DNA of 64,000 nt from the NCBI RefSeq assembly GCF_002895435.1, contig NZ_POYJ01000008.1, positions 124,001 to 188,000 of the forward strand. The letters run 5' to 3'. The DNA is from Aquimarina sediminis (GTDB taxonomy: Bacteria; Bacteroidota; Bacteroidia; Flavobacteriales; Flavobacteriaceae). A model generated the notes under the pieces. The model saw only the letters and a program-made list of their open reading frames with translations. It searched no databases and was not told where the DNA came from. Of the stretch, positions 44,789 to 54,425 are shown piece by piece. Both the position numbers and the translations under genes were made by a program. Position 1 is the stretch's first letter, and every line of letters begins with the position of its first letter.

Positions 44789-47107
44789 TTATTGTATTCG
44801 ATCTAGATTTGGGTCTATATTCTTATTTCTGAAGGATGATTTTTTTGTTTGTCCAAAGGAATATTTAATAGTGAATGAAACTTCTCTTCCATCCACATAA
44901 AAATTATTCTGAACAGCAATATTATTAGAAGTAAAATTATCTTGATACACAAAGTTTTTAAAAATATCGTTAAAATTTATAGCCACCATTAGAGTATTAA
45001 AATAGGTTTTTGAAAAAGATGCATTTGCCACAAAAAGAGCATTTCTCTTAAAAACACTTTGATTTCGTTTAGTAAATCCCCAAAAAATTAAACCTAAGGT
45101 TGTTTTAGAAGAAAGTTTGAATTCATTACTTGAGTGGTAATAAAGATATGGCTTTGCCTCATTACTAATTGCCGTAGAGTTTTTAATACTATTGTGAGTT
45201 AATGTTAATGAGTTTGTAGAGTTCCAAAATTTATATGATGCTAAATTCGTAAACCGTATTTGATATCCAGATTCTTTTTCAAAATTTTGTGGAGAAGATA
45301 TAACTCTATTTTCTAAAGAATCATAAATTACATCGTAGAAAACAGGGTTGTTTTCCTTATAATAATTGATGTCAAGTGTGGATTTTTTGTATTGAAAAAT
45401 AGTAGATACTTCTTCTATTATGGTTGACTCTAGGTTTACATTTCTTGAGAATTCTACTAAAGGGTTAATAAACGTGCTAATTGAACTGGCATTTAAGTAA
45501 TGCGGTCTTCTTATTGTCTTGCTATAGTTAAAAGAAATACTTTTGGTACTATCAATAGGTATATTAATTTTTATTTTTGGAAAATATTGAGTTTGTTTTC
45601 TATTTATTAATAAATCATTATCACTTCTGAACCCTCCTTTTACAATATTGGTTTCTAGTCTCATACCCATAGAATATTCAATTATGTTCAAATTTCCTGA
45701 CAGTTGACCATAGGAGGCATAATTAGATTCTTTATAATCATAATTGGAGATAGTCGTATTAATGGGGTTTATGAAGCTAAAGTTGGAGTAAGCAAGGGCA
45801 TTGGCATTAGATATACTACCACCGATTTCTAATTTCACACGTTTACTGATTCTTTTTTCAATGTCAATTTTACTGGCAAAAGAGCTTATTTCGTATCGTT
45901 GATCTCTATTCTGTAATAATTCAAAACCTTTTTTATTGAAATTATTAAAAATACTGCTTTTAGGATGTCTGATGTAGTTAGAATATTGAAAACCAAAAAA
46001 TAAACTGGTTGAGGGATTGATCTTTTTGTTGAAGTTGATATTACTACTTAAGAAATTTCTTTTTTCATCATTTTGTACTTCGGTTAATATATGATCCTCT
46101 CTTGTTTCTTGTTGCAGTATACTATTGGTTTTAAGAGGGAATTTATCGGTTTGTGCTCTTAAGTTTATTTGCCCTGAGATATAATCATTTTTGTTAAATT
46201 GGTAAAATATACCACTACCTATAATATACTGTGGTCTGGGACCTGTTGCCGTCACTTGATATTGAGATTTGATATTGTTTTCTAAAAGAGCAAGCTCAGA
46301 ACTAGCGCCTTCCCAAAAGCCTAGTTGATTGTAATTAAAATTAGATCTAAGTTCTAATTTGTTTTTTTTATAATTTGAGTTTACTTCTAGATAGTTATTG
46401 AACCTTTTTTTTATTGATGCTATTTCAGATAATTGAATTTTATACCCATCAATAGTGTTATGTTTTCTTGTGACAAAAATAAGACTTCTTCCCTGAGCTT
46501 CATATTTGGCTGAAGGGTTACTTATGAGTTCTATGTCCTTTATATCTTCTACGGATAATGATTTAAGTTGATCCAGGCTAATTCGTTGGTTGTCGAGATA
46601 TATAAGAGGGCTTCCTTTTCCTACTACAAAAATAGATTCCTGATTGGGGTTGATTTGAATCCCTGGGAGTTTAGACAATATGTCTATAGTTGATGGTAGC
46701 GATTCGAAAATAGAATTTTTGATAGTTACTTTCAAGTTACCATTATTTATAGTTACGTTGTTCTTGTTTGCTTTAATAGTAACTTCATCGAGAGCGATTA
46801 CACTTTTTTTTAATTGGATGTTAAGGATTTTATCTTCATCCAAAAAAAGAGTTCTTGATTCTTTGTTATAGCCTAAAGAGGTGATGGTTGCGATATATTT
46901 GTTGGTGTTTAGGTGCGTAAAAGTAAATTTTCCTTCTATGATAAGGGCATACTTTACAAGGTTAGAGTTTTCATCAAGTAGTAATACATTTCCAGTTTTT
47001 ACAGGTATATTGTTTTGATTCGACACAAAACCTGATAAGGTATAATTTGATTGTCCATATACAATATAAGAGAGTAATAAGAGGAAGTAGGAAAAGATTC
47101 GCTTCAT
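44789..47107 (-). CDS. TonB-plug outer-membrane beta-barrel protein (OMP_b-brl_3 type)
   Basis: A 772-residue outer-membrane protein; ATG at 47107 starts a good signal peptide (ends IVYGQ). Domains: CarboxypepD_reg-like (about 20-105, LSGFVSNQNNIPVKTGNVLL), plug (about 110-215, with GKGSPLIYLDNQRISLDQL and ELISNPSAKYEAQG), and a barrel of the OMP_b-brl_3 type to the end. The class is thought to import or sense ligands, but many members lack a TonB box and SusD partner, as here. Directly upstream (83 bp) is a membrane-anchored LuxR gene, probably its regulator. Confidence 0.85.
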   Translation of the reverse strand: MKRIFSYFLLLLSYIVYGQSNYTLSGFVSNQNNIPVKTGNVLLLDENSNLVKYALIIEGKFTFTHLNTNKYIATITSLGYNKESRTLFLDEDKILNIQLKKSVIALDEVTIKANKNNVTINNGNLKVTIKNSIFESLPSTIDILSKLPGIQINPNQESIFVVGKGSPLIYLDNQRISLDQLKSLSVEDIKDIELISNPSAKYEAQGRSLIFVTRKHNTIDGYKIQLSEIASIKKRFNNYLEVNSNYKKNKLELRSNFNYNQLGFWEGASSELALLENNIKSQYQVTATGPRPQYIIGSGIFYQFNKNDYISGQINLRAQTDKFPLKTNSILQQETREDHILTEVQNDEKRNFLSSNINFNKKINPSTSLFFGFQYSNYIRHPKSSIFNNFNKKGFELLQNRDQRYEISSFASKIDIEKRISKRVKLEIGGSISNANALAYSNFSFINPINTTISNYDYKESNYASYGQLSGNLNIIEYSMGMRLETNIVKGGFRSDNDLLINRKQTQYFPKIKINIPIDSTKSISFNYSKTIRRPHYLNASSISTFINPLVEFSRNVNLESTIIEEVSTIFQYKKSTLDINYYKENNPVFYDVIYDSLENRVISSPQNFEKESGYQIRFTNLASYKFWNSTNSLTLTHNSIKNSTAISNEAKPYLYYHSSNEFKLSSKTTLGLIFWGFTKRNQSVFKRNALFVANASFSKTYFNTLMVAINFNDIFKNFVYQDNFTSNNIAVQNNFYVDGREVSFTIKYSFGQTKKSSFRNKNIDPNLDRIQ

Positions 47108-47190
47108 TGTTTTTTGAAGCAAATAACTATCCAAAATGATAAAAAAGCAGAATAAGCTATGCCTGAAAAAGTACTAGTACCAGTATGATT

Positions 47191-48180
47191 TTACTTTTTA
47201 AGTAATAAATCTTTTCTGTTAGAAATATTTAATTTGCTGTAAATGTTAGTTATATGAGTTTTTACAGTACTTAGGCTAATAAACAATTCATTTGCAATTT
47301 CTTTATTGCTTTTACCCAAAAGAATAAGATCTTTTATAATTTTTTCCTGCTTACTTAAAGGTATAGATTTTTTTTCTTTTAACCTTTTAAAGAATTTAAT
47401 CACTACTAGAACTAGAATTAGAATAACCAAACTAGTCACACCATTAATCCATAAACTCATTTTATATTTTTGATCAGTAATTTCCTGAGTGATGATCCTT
47501 AATTTATTTTCTAAATATAGATATGTAGAAGGGTCGAGTTCACTGGATTTTAGTTCTTGTAATAAACTTACATAATATTCGGGATTGGCTCTGGCATCTT
47601 TTTCTAATAGATTTTGATCGTCAAGTTTTTTGATACCTATGAGTTTTACTAAAAGTATTTGCAAAGAATCTTTGACATACCCTTTGGTTTCCAGTAAGTA
47701 TTGTTTGGGATCAAAATCATCGGTTAAGTTTTCATATTGAGCTTCAAATGTTTTTAATTTTTGCCATTCTAGATCTGCAACATTGTTTGTAGTATATTTT
47801 TTAAAAAGGGCTTCACCTTTATTAAAATGTAGTGTATCTTTTTTAGAAAGAATGAATAATTTAAAATGTTCTATTTTGTTTGAAATATTTTTTTTGTCTT
47901 TCGTAGAAATGGGCTTAAGCTTTACTTTGTAAATATGCTCTTTTGTTGTAAATAAGTCTTGATCAAATGCAAAAAAACCTTCTTTTGTTATTATTGATGA
48001 ATCGATCGGAGTAGCAGTAAAAGAATTAGCACCTTCTTCTAGATGAATTTTGCTTAAATAGACTTTATTTTCCCAATCCTCTGGATTTTCAAGAGATACA
48101 TAGCCAGAAACACTATTTTGACCAAATAGATGTATACTAATCAGGCACAATGGTAAAAAAATATTTTTCCAGTTCTTCAT
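47191..48180 (-). CDS. Membrane-anchored LuxR-type regulator
   Basis: A 329-residue protein with a signal-like first helix (MKNWKNIFLPLCLISIHLFG), an extracytoplasmic domain (about 20-240; the first part, SVSGYVSLENPEDWENKVYL, has a DUF4369-like outline), one transmembrane helix (243-264, TSLVILILVLVVIKFF) and a cytoplasmic C-terminal LuxR HTH (275-329, KSNKEIANELFISLSTVKTH). This is a one-component sensor that can pass a periplasmic signal straight to DNA. ATG at 48180 is preferred over the longer frame. Its gene lies just upstream of the TonB-plug barrel, in the same direction. Confidence 0.8.
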   Translation of the reverse strand: MKNWKNIFLPLCLISIHLFGQNSVSGYVSLENPEDWENKVYLSKIHLEEGANSFTATPIDSSIITKEGFFAFDQDLFTTKEHIYKVKLKPISTKDKKNISNKIEHFKLFILSKKDTLHFNKGEALFKKYTTNNVADLEWQKLKTFEAQYENLTDDFDPKQYLLETKGYVKDSLQILLVKLIGIKKLDDQNLLEKDARANPEYYVSLLQELKSSELDPSTYLYLENKLRIITQEITDQKYKMSLWINGVTSLVILILVLVVIKFFKRLKEKKSIPLSKQEKIIKDLILLGKSNKEIANELFISLSTVKTHITNIYSKLNISNRKDLLLKK

Positions 48181-48358
48181 TGTTACAATGTATAGAAGAT
48201 ATCTATACGAATGTAAAAGTTTTGTAGTATATAACAAAGTGGGATATAAAAAACAGTTTAAGTATAGTCATTGGAAGATAGTCAAACTTTTGTATTAATT
48301 TTCTTAGTCGCACTTTTGAAAATATAAACTAAATTTACAATTGTTAGAAAATGATAAA

Positions 48359-49669
48359 ATGGATACAGTAGTTAAATTAAGTAAAGAACTTCCTTTTTTG
48401 AAAGAAGTTGATGTTTTAAAAGAAGAAATAGATAAACATAGACCACTACCTAATGAGTTAAAGGACAAGATTTTTCAAAAACTTAGGTTAGATTGGAATT
48501 ATAATTCAAATGCTATTGAAGGGAATTCTTTTACTTATGGAGAAACTATTGCTCTGCTAATGGAGGGAATAACAGCAAAGGGGAAACCTTTAAAAGATGC
48601 TTTAGATATCAAAGGTCACAATGAAGCTATTGATTTTATGATGGATATGGTGGCTAGTAAAAGAGATTTAAATGAAACTGATATAAGAAGTTTACATAAA
48701 CTTGTACTTGGAAAAGATTATCATAACGATGCAGTTACAAAAGACGGTTTAAAAACCAAGAAGCTCATACAATCAGGTATATATAAAACTTCTCCAAATC
48801 ATGTTCAAACCGCAACAGGTGAGATTCATTATTATGCTACCCCAGAGGAGACTCCGATTAAGATGAAGGAATTAGTAGATTGGTACAATACTTCTGCGGG
48901 TAATCAGGATATACACCCTCTTGTTTTGGCTTCTGTTTTTCATCACAGATTTGTTGCAATTCATCCTTTTGATGATGGAAATGGAAGAATGACAAGGATA
49001 CTAACTAATTTTATTCTTTTAAAGTTTGGATATCCAGTCTCAGTAATTAGGCAAGAAACAAAGAATGAATATTATGCATGTCTTTCTCAGGCAGATAACG
49101 GACAAATTATTCCTATTGTAGAGTATATTTCTGAGAGTGTAAAGAGTTCTTTGAAAATTTACCAAAAAGGAATCTATGGAGAAGATATTTCTGAACCTGA
49201 TGATATAGATAAGGAAATAGCTTTGTTTAGAAAAGAGTTAGGGGTCAAAAATGGAAAGAAAAATAGAGATCCTGATGACGTAATTGAGATATCTTTTAAG
49301 ATTTTTTCTTTTTTAAAAAAGAAGTTAGAGAAATTTGAAGATTTGTTTGTAGACCCAGTAAATTCTGGAGTACAATTTTTAGAATCATTTAGTGAAGAAG
49401 AATATAAACAATTTAATTTTTTAAACTTCGAAGAGTATAAGAAATATTTGATAGATAAGGACTTGTTTGCTATTACTGGTGTTTATACCTATTATGAAAG
49501 TGAGATTTATATAAATTTAGATGTTAAATTTAATTACGGACACTATAAAATCTCTTTTAAAGAGTTTTCATGTATTAAATATTATGATGAAAAGGTGATC
49601 GATGATAATTATCTAAAAATAGTGAAGGAAATTATTAATTATGTAATCCAGGAAATAAAAAATAAGTAA
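48359..49669 (+). CDS. Fic domain protein (class II, self-inhibited type)
   Basis: A 436-residue protein; ATG 48359 preferred over the TTG at 48341. Fic motif HPFDDGNGRMTR at residues 202-213, with the catalytic His202. An N-terminal SNAIEGN (50-56) fits the inhibitory-helix motif [S/T]xxxE[G/N], so this is a class II Fic with autoinhibition in cis. Such enzymes add AMP (or other nucleotides) to protein hydroxyls. The C-terminal part (about 280-436) has no winged-helix pattern I recognise and is rich in Lys, Asp, Phe. No antitoxin gene is next to it. The target is unknown. Confidence 0.88.
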   Translation: MDTVVKLSKELPFLKEVDVLKEEIDKHRPLPNELKDKIFQKLRLDWNYNSNAIEGNSFTYGETIALLMEGITAKGKPLKDALDIKGHNEAIDFMMDMVASKRDLNETDIRSLHKLVLGKDYHNDAVTKDGLKTKKLIQSGIYKTSPNHVQTATGEIHYYATPEETPIKMKELVDWYNTSAGNQDIHPLVLASVFHHRFVAIHPFDDGNGRMTRILTNFILLKFGYPVSVIRQETKNEYYACLSQADNGQIIPIVEYISESVKSSLKIYQKGIYGEDISEPDDIDKEIALFRKELGVKNGKKNRDPDDVIEISFKIFSFLKKKLEKFEDLFVDPVNSGVQFLESFSEEEYKQFNFLNFEEYKKYLIDKDLFAITGVYTYYESEIYINLDVKFNYGHYKISFKEFSCIKYYDEKVIDDNYLKIVKEIINYVIQEIKNK

Positions 49670-49675
49670 TAAAAA

Positions 49676-49706
49676 ACCGCTTCAATGTATCTAACAATGA
49701 AGCGGT
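49676..49706. terminator. Terminator between fic and htpG
   Basis: ACCGCTTCA (49676-49684) pairs with TGAAGCGGT (49698-49706). The run of A to its left gives a T tract on the minus strand, so it is mainly the htpG terminator, though the fic gene can use the stem. Confidence 0.8.
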
Positions 49707-49734
49707 CTATATAAAAGCTTTAGTAATCTAACTA

Positions 49735-51621
49735 CTATTTTATCATCTCGTAGCTACGCTTAATGAAATCTGTTAATTCTTCTCCTTTTAATAGATTTTG
49801 AGAAAGTCTCGCCAGATCCAGAGATTGTTTGATCAAACGTTCTTTTTTCTTATCGGTTTTAGTGTCTTTAATTTGACTGATCAATTCGTGGTTTGTGTTT
49901 ACAATCAAATTGAACATTTCTGGCATATTACCAAACATATTCATTCCACCACCACCGGTTTGTTGCATCTCTTTCATACGACGCATAAACTCTGGTTGCG
50001 TGATCATAAATGGAGAAGCATTACTATCCATAGCTTCTAGCTGTATAGTATACTTTTCTTTAGGAACTATTTTTTCTAAATCAGTTTTAAGACTTTCTTT
50101 TTCTTCATCAGATAACTTAGAAATGGTTTCTTCATCCTTTTTAATAAGATTGTCGATATGATCACCATCTACACGAGCAAAAGATATATTTTCTTTACTG
50201 GTTTCTAATTTTTGAATTAGGTGCGAAACAATAGGAGAGTCCAGAAGTAGCACTTCATAACCTTTATCTTTTGCAGCAGAGATATATGAATGTTGCTCAT
50301 CTTTATTAGATGCATATAGAACAACTAATTTTCCATCCTTATCAGTTTGCGAATCTTTAATTTTCTCTTGTAATTCTTCATAAGTAAAGAAAGATCCATC
50401 AACGGTTGGGTAAAGAGCAAATTTGTCAGCTTTCTCAAAGAACTTGTCTTCAGACAGCATTCCATATTCGATTACAATCTTGATATCATTCCATTTTTGT
50501 TCAAAGTCTTCTCTATTGTTTTTGAACATAGAACTTAGCTTATCAGCAACCTTACGAGTGATATAACTGGATATCTTTTTTACATTGCCGTCGGCTTGTA
50601 AGTAAGAACGTGAAACATTTAGAGGAATATCAGGAGAGTCAATTACACCTCGCAGCATAGTTAGAAACTCAGGTACGATACCTTCAACATTATCGGTAAC
50701 GAATACCTGGTTTTGGTATAATTGAATTCTATCTTTTTGCATGTTCATATCCTGACCTAGTTTTGGGAAATATAAAATTCCAGTTAGGTTAAAAGGATAA
50801 TCTACATTAAGATGTATATTAAAAAGAGGTTCTTCAAATTGCATTGGATACAACTCACGATAAAAACCTTTGTAATCTTCATCTTTTAAATCAGCAGGCT
50901 GCTTTGTCCATGCTGGGTTAGGGTTGTTAATGATGTTGTCTACTTCTTGAGTAGGAGCAGGGTCTTCCTCTTTAGCATCTTCTGGCTTTGGTAAAGTTTC
51001 AGTTTTTGTACCAAATTTGATAGATACCGGCATGAATTTATTATACTTTACTAAAAGCTCATTTATTCTACTTTCTTCTAGAAACTCGACATCATCTTCG
51101 CCAATATGTAAAATAATTTCTGTTCCTCTATCTGCTTTATCGTGCTCTTCAATACTGTATGTAGGTGATCCATCACATATCCAATGTGCCGCAGGCTCAT
51201 CTTTATATGATTTTGTTATGATCTCTACTTTATCTGCGACCATAAAGGCTGAATAAAACCCAAGACCAAAGTGCCCAATTATTCCAGAATCTTTGGCACT
51301 ATCCTTATATTTTTCAAGAAATTCTTCTGCACCAGAAAAAGCAACCTGGTTGATGTATTTTTCAACCTCTTCAGCGGTCATACCGATTCCTTGATCGATA
51401 ATACGTAATTGCTTGTTTTCTTTATCAATTTTAACCTCTATAAAAGGATTGCCATATTCTACTTTAATTTCACCAATATTGGTTAAATGCTTTAATTTTA
51501 AAGTTGCATCTGTTGCATTCGAAATTAGTTCTCGTAAGAAAATTTCATGATCAGAATACAAAAACTTTTTAATTAAAGGAAAAATGTTTTCTACAGATAC
51601 ATTAATACTTCCTGTTGCCAT
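49735..51621 (-). CDS. htpG: Chaperone HtpG (Hsp90)
   Basis: A 628-residue bacterial Hsp90. N-terminal ATPase domain with FLRELISNATDATLKLK, QLRIIDQGIGMTAEEVEKYI and IGHFGLGFYSAFMVADKV; middle domain and a C-terminal dimerisation domain with a short MQQTGGGGMNMFGNMPEMF segment. Compared with E. coli HtpG there is a modest insert (about residues 208-240, KPEDAKEEDPAPTQEVD). It assists folding of stress-sensitive proteins. The 5' flank contains repeated TGCCA elements that could be stress-control sites. Confidence 0.95.
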   Translation of the reverse strand: MATGSINVSVENIFPLIKKFLYSDHEIFLRELISNATDATLKLKHLTNIGEIKVEYGNPFIEVKIDKENKQLRIIDQGIGMTAEEVEKYINQVAFSGAEEFLEKYKDSAKDSGIIGHFGLGFYSAFMVADKVEIITKSYKDEPAAHWICDGSPTYSIEEHDKADRGTEIILHIGEDDVEFLEESRINELLVKYNKFMPVSIKFGTKTETLPKPEDAKEEDPAPTQEVDNIINNPNPAWTKQPADLKDEDYKGFYRELYPMQFEEPLFNIHLNVDYPFNLTGILYFPKLGQDMNMQKDRIQLYQNQVFVTDNVEGIVPEFLTMLRGVIDSPDIPLNVSRSYLQADGNVKKISSYITRKVADKLSSMFKNNREDFEQKWNDIKIVIEYGMLSEDKFFEKADKFALYPTVDGSFFTYEELQEKIKDSQTDKDGKLVVLYASNKDEQHSYISAAKDKGYEVLLLDSPIVSHLIQKLETSKENISFARVDGDHIDNLIKKDEETISKLSDEEKESLKTDLEKIVPKEKYTIQLEAMDSNASPFMITQPEFMRRMKEMQQTGGGGMNMFGNMPEMFNLIVNTNHELISQIKDTKTDKKKERLIKQSLDLARLSQNLLKGEELTDFIKRSYEMIK

Positions 51622-51696
51622 TTCTATACTATTTTTAATTTAATTGTCATCTTTTGAACTTTTCTCTATTCAAAAAAAATACCAATAACAAGTATC

Positions 51697-51752
51697 TGCC
51701 AAACTGGCATTTAGGAAAGTTTTTTACATAGGATTGTAATGAACAGTTGGCA
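51697..51752 (-). promoter_or_regulatory. Repeated TGCCA elements upstream of htpG
   Basis: TGCCA-AAC-TGGCA (51697-51709) is a palindrome, and a further TTGGCATTATAG (51747-51758) repeats the TGGCATT.AG part of it, 43 bp away. Both lie within 140 bp of the htpG start, where a heat-shock regulator could act. No known consensus is claimed. Confidence 0.35.
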
Positions 51753-51759
51753 TTATAGA

Positions 51760-52304
51760 CTAAGTAAGTATTAAAGAGATATTTTGTTTTTTTGATGCAA
51801 TATAAAATACTGTTTATAAATCGTTTATGACACAATCTGTATATGCTAAGGATATTGGTTACATATCCAGAGCTAATAAAGATGGGAAAAACTTGCTGTG
51901 AAAAATTTAGTACCCTGAAGTTATGAACGATATAGTTTCTGATTTGGCGACAGTTATTTCTGTCGCCATCAGAATATATTATTTATGAATGTATAGGTTT
52001 TGAATAAAAAACGGATAATCAAAAAAAAAAACCTCCTGTAGAAAGATCAATGTGTTGGTTGATTGGAATAGGAATGATAATAATTTTTTTTAAAAGTACC
52101 AATAATCAGTCATTCGACTGATTCGGTTTGTTTATTTATTGGTTAGGTTGTTAGAAAGATGCGCTGTGGTTGGCGCATCTTTCTCGTTTTATGGTATTAA
52201 ATAAAGAAGTAATCTGAATTCGTTTGGCTAAGTAATTAGATATTTAAGCCATTTTTTTAATCTTTGTAGCATATAATTTTAATCCCAAAAAATAGAACTC
52301 GAAG
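51760..52304. other. Gene-free stretch with several strong hairpins
   Basis: No convincing protein gene; two short frames (51827-51901, 24 codons; 51922-51987, 21 codons) exist but look accidental. Hairpins: 51937-51974 (GGCGACAG/CTGTCGCC extended by TTCTGAT/ATCAGAA with a 2-nt bulge); 52104-52123 (AATCAGTC/GACTGATT, ATTC loop); 52153-52184 (AGAAAGATGCGC/GCGCATCTTTCT, 12 perfect pairs). An ACCTCCT string occurs at about 52031-52037. The next gene's start is at 52305. Candidate regulatory RNA or long 5' leader. Confidence 0.45.
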
Positions 52305-54425
52305 ATGTATTATAAAAATGCATTTATCAGTATCTTCACAACTAGAATGCTACCTCCAATAATGTTAAATAGAAATATACATATATTCGTTATTATTGCT
52401 TTACACCATTTTTTTTCCTTCGCTCAGCAAAAGGAATATGTGGTTGATTTGATTAATCAACTTGATCATATAGTAGATAATGAAGAAAGGTTGTATCTAT
52501 TAGATTCGATATCTAAGGAAGTTTATAAAATGAGAGCTTCGGATTTTGAGTTTTATAAACAAAAATATCCAAAATATAGTTTAGAATACATTGATTTAGC
52601 AAAGCGATTGGATAGTTTTGATTTGGCAGCATTCAAAACTTCTAAACTTACATATTACTATCTCCAAATGGTTGGTAAACCTGATTCTGCACTTGCTATT
52701 GTCAATACTATTATTAAAGATAGTAACAAAATTAAGAATAGAATTAATCTTGGGCATTTATATGTTAAAAAGGCAGGAGCTAATTACCAAATCGATAATT
52801 TGGAAAAAGCAATCGTAGACTATACCAATGCAGAAAGAGTATACCATCAGACTAAGGATTCTATTTTTGAGGCAGATGCAATTTATTTTAATGGACAAGC
52901 CAGTGAACGACTAGGAAAGCTTACTGAGGCGGTACTAAAGTATCAGATAGCTAATAGATTATATAGCGCCATGAAAGATACAACATATATGGCGTATACT
53001 GGGCTAGCCGTATCAGGAATTTTTAGTCAACTCTATCTTTTAGAAAAATCTTTTGAAGAAAGGAAAAAAATCAGAGTCCTGTTAAGTAGTCAGAAAAATA
53101 AAGATTATTCAGCTCTTTCAGAGTTAAGTATTAATGATGCTCGTGATTTTGTAAAGAAAAAGGAGTATAAAAAAGAAGAAGAGGCATATCTTAAAGCATA
53201 TAAATTATTAAAAAAGGATACCGACCAGCAGTATACAGGTTTGTTTAGAATAAGGGCATATCTGTCAGAATTTTATTCAAAACAGGGTAGATTAGAACTT
53301 GCAAAAAAATACATTGATACACTAGAACTTGCTGCTGATTTAATAAACAGTCCCTATGATAGAATATTTTATCTAAAGGCATTAGGTCGATTCAAAGCTG
53401 CAGAAGGGAAGTATAAAGAGGCTATTCCTGTTTTTGAAGAAGAAATCAATATTTTTAGAAAGGCGGGAGATATAAGAGGTCAGGTACATTTAGAAAAAGA
53501 ACTTTATGAGGCAAATAAAAAAATGAATAAGCTATCAGTAGCATTAGATCATTTGAATAGGCATCTGAGATTAAAAGATTCTATCTATAATTTAACAAAA
53601 TCTAATAGCGTTATTTATTATCAAACGCTTTATGAAACCGAAAAAAGGGATAACGAAATAGCAATTCATAAAGCGAATATTGATGTATTGGAAGCAAAAG
53701 ATAGTGCTAAGAAAAACCTAATATGGTTTGGAGGACTAGGGTTAAGCCTTTTATTTTTGTCAATCTATCTATATAGAAATAAGACGTTACTTGTACGTAA
53801 TAAGAAATTACAACAATCTTTTCTGCAAGAGCTTTTACAAACTCAAGAACGTGTGAGTAAGCGCATTTCTAAAGATTTGCATGATAGTGTTGGTCAAAGT
53901 TTATTGCTGGTCAAAAACAAAATTTTGAAAAATAAAGATAACGAGACTGCCATTGTAGTTGATGGAGTTATTGATGAAGTCCGCGAGATATCAAGAAGTC
54001 TGCACCCCTTTAAATTAGAAGAACTTGGTCTTACCGTTACTTTGCAAAGTGGTGTAGAGATGATTGATGAGAATTATGATATTTTTATATCTGCCGAAAT
54101 TGATAATATTGACCGTGTTTTTGACCAGGAAAAGGAAATTAATATTTATAGATTGGTTCAGGAAAGCTTCAATAATATACTTAAGCATTCTAGTGCTCAA
54201 TCTGCAGAAATTAAAGTTGTAAATAAAGAGAAAAATGTTGAGATTATTATAAAAGATAATGGTATAGGTTTTGATGTTTCTTCAGAAAAAATATCAACCT
54301 CTAAAATAGGTTTAAAAACACTAAGTGAGCGCTCAAAATTTTTGAAAGCCAGTTTTAAGATATTTTCTAAGATGGATCAAGGGACTACACTAATATTCAA
54401 TATTCCAAAATATGCTGAGGCCTAG
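52305..54425 (+). CDS. Sensor histidine kinase with TPR sensor (NarL/LuxR-linked class)
   Basis: A 706-residue kinase. A signal-like segment (about 20-40, LNRNIHIFVIIALHHFFSFA) precedes a TPR sensor (about 45-465), one transmembrane helix (472-489), a HisKA_3-type segment with phospho-acceptor His526 in KDLHDSVGQSLLL, and an ATPase domain (N box ESFNNILKHS, G box DNGIGF). The ATG at 52362 would give a more standard signal peptide than the first ATG at 52305. TPR sensors of this kind are periplasmic and the signal is unknown. The response regulator gene overlaps its last 14 bases. Confidence 0.9.
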   Translation: MYYKNAFISIFTTRMLPPIMLNRNIHIFVIIALHHFFSFAQQKEYVVDLINQLDHIVDNEERLYLLDSISKEVYKMRASDFEFYKQKYPKYSLEYIDLAKRLDSFDLAAFKTSKLTYYYLQMVGKPDSALAIVNTIIKDSNKIKNRINLGHLYVKKAGANYQIDNLEKAIVDYTNAERVYHQTKDSIFEADAIYFNGQASERLGKLTEAVLKYQIANRLYSAMKDTTYMAYTGLAVSGIFSQLYLLEKSFEERKKIRVLLSSQKNKDYSALSELSINDARDFVKKKEYKKEEEAYLKAYKLLKKDTDQQYTGLFRIRAYLSEFYSKQGRLELAKKYIDTLELAADLINSPYDRIFYLKALGRFKAAEGKYKEAIPVFEEEINIFRKAGDIRGQVHLEKELYEANKKMNKLSVALDHLNRHLRLKDSIYNLTKSNSVIYYQTLYETEKRDNEIAIHKANIDVLEAKDSAKKNLIWFGGLGLSLLFLSIYLYRNKTLLVRNKKLQQSFLQELLQTQERVSKRISKDLHDSVGQSLLLVKNKILKNKDNETAIVVDGVIDEVREISRSLHPFKLEELGLTVTLQSGVEMIDENYDIFISAEIDNIDRVFDQEKEINIYRLVQESFNNILKHSSAQSAEIKVVNKEKNVEIIIKDNGIGFDVSSEKISTSKIGLKTLSERSKFLKASFKIFSKMDQGTTLIFNIPKYAEA

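Noticed and set aside
51647-51835. 62-codon minus-strand frame upstream of htpG
   Set aside because: It covers the likely htpG promoter region and has random-looking composition.
51827-51987. Two tiny open frames of 24 and 21 codons in the htpG-kinase gap
   Set aside because: No ribosome-binding context can be judged in this phylum, no family resemblance, and the second overlaps a strong hairpin.
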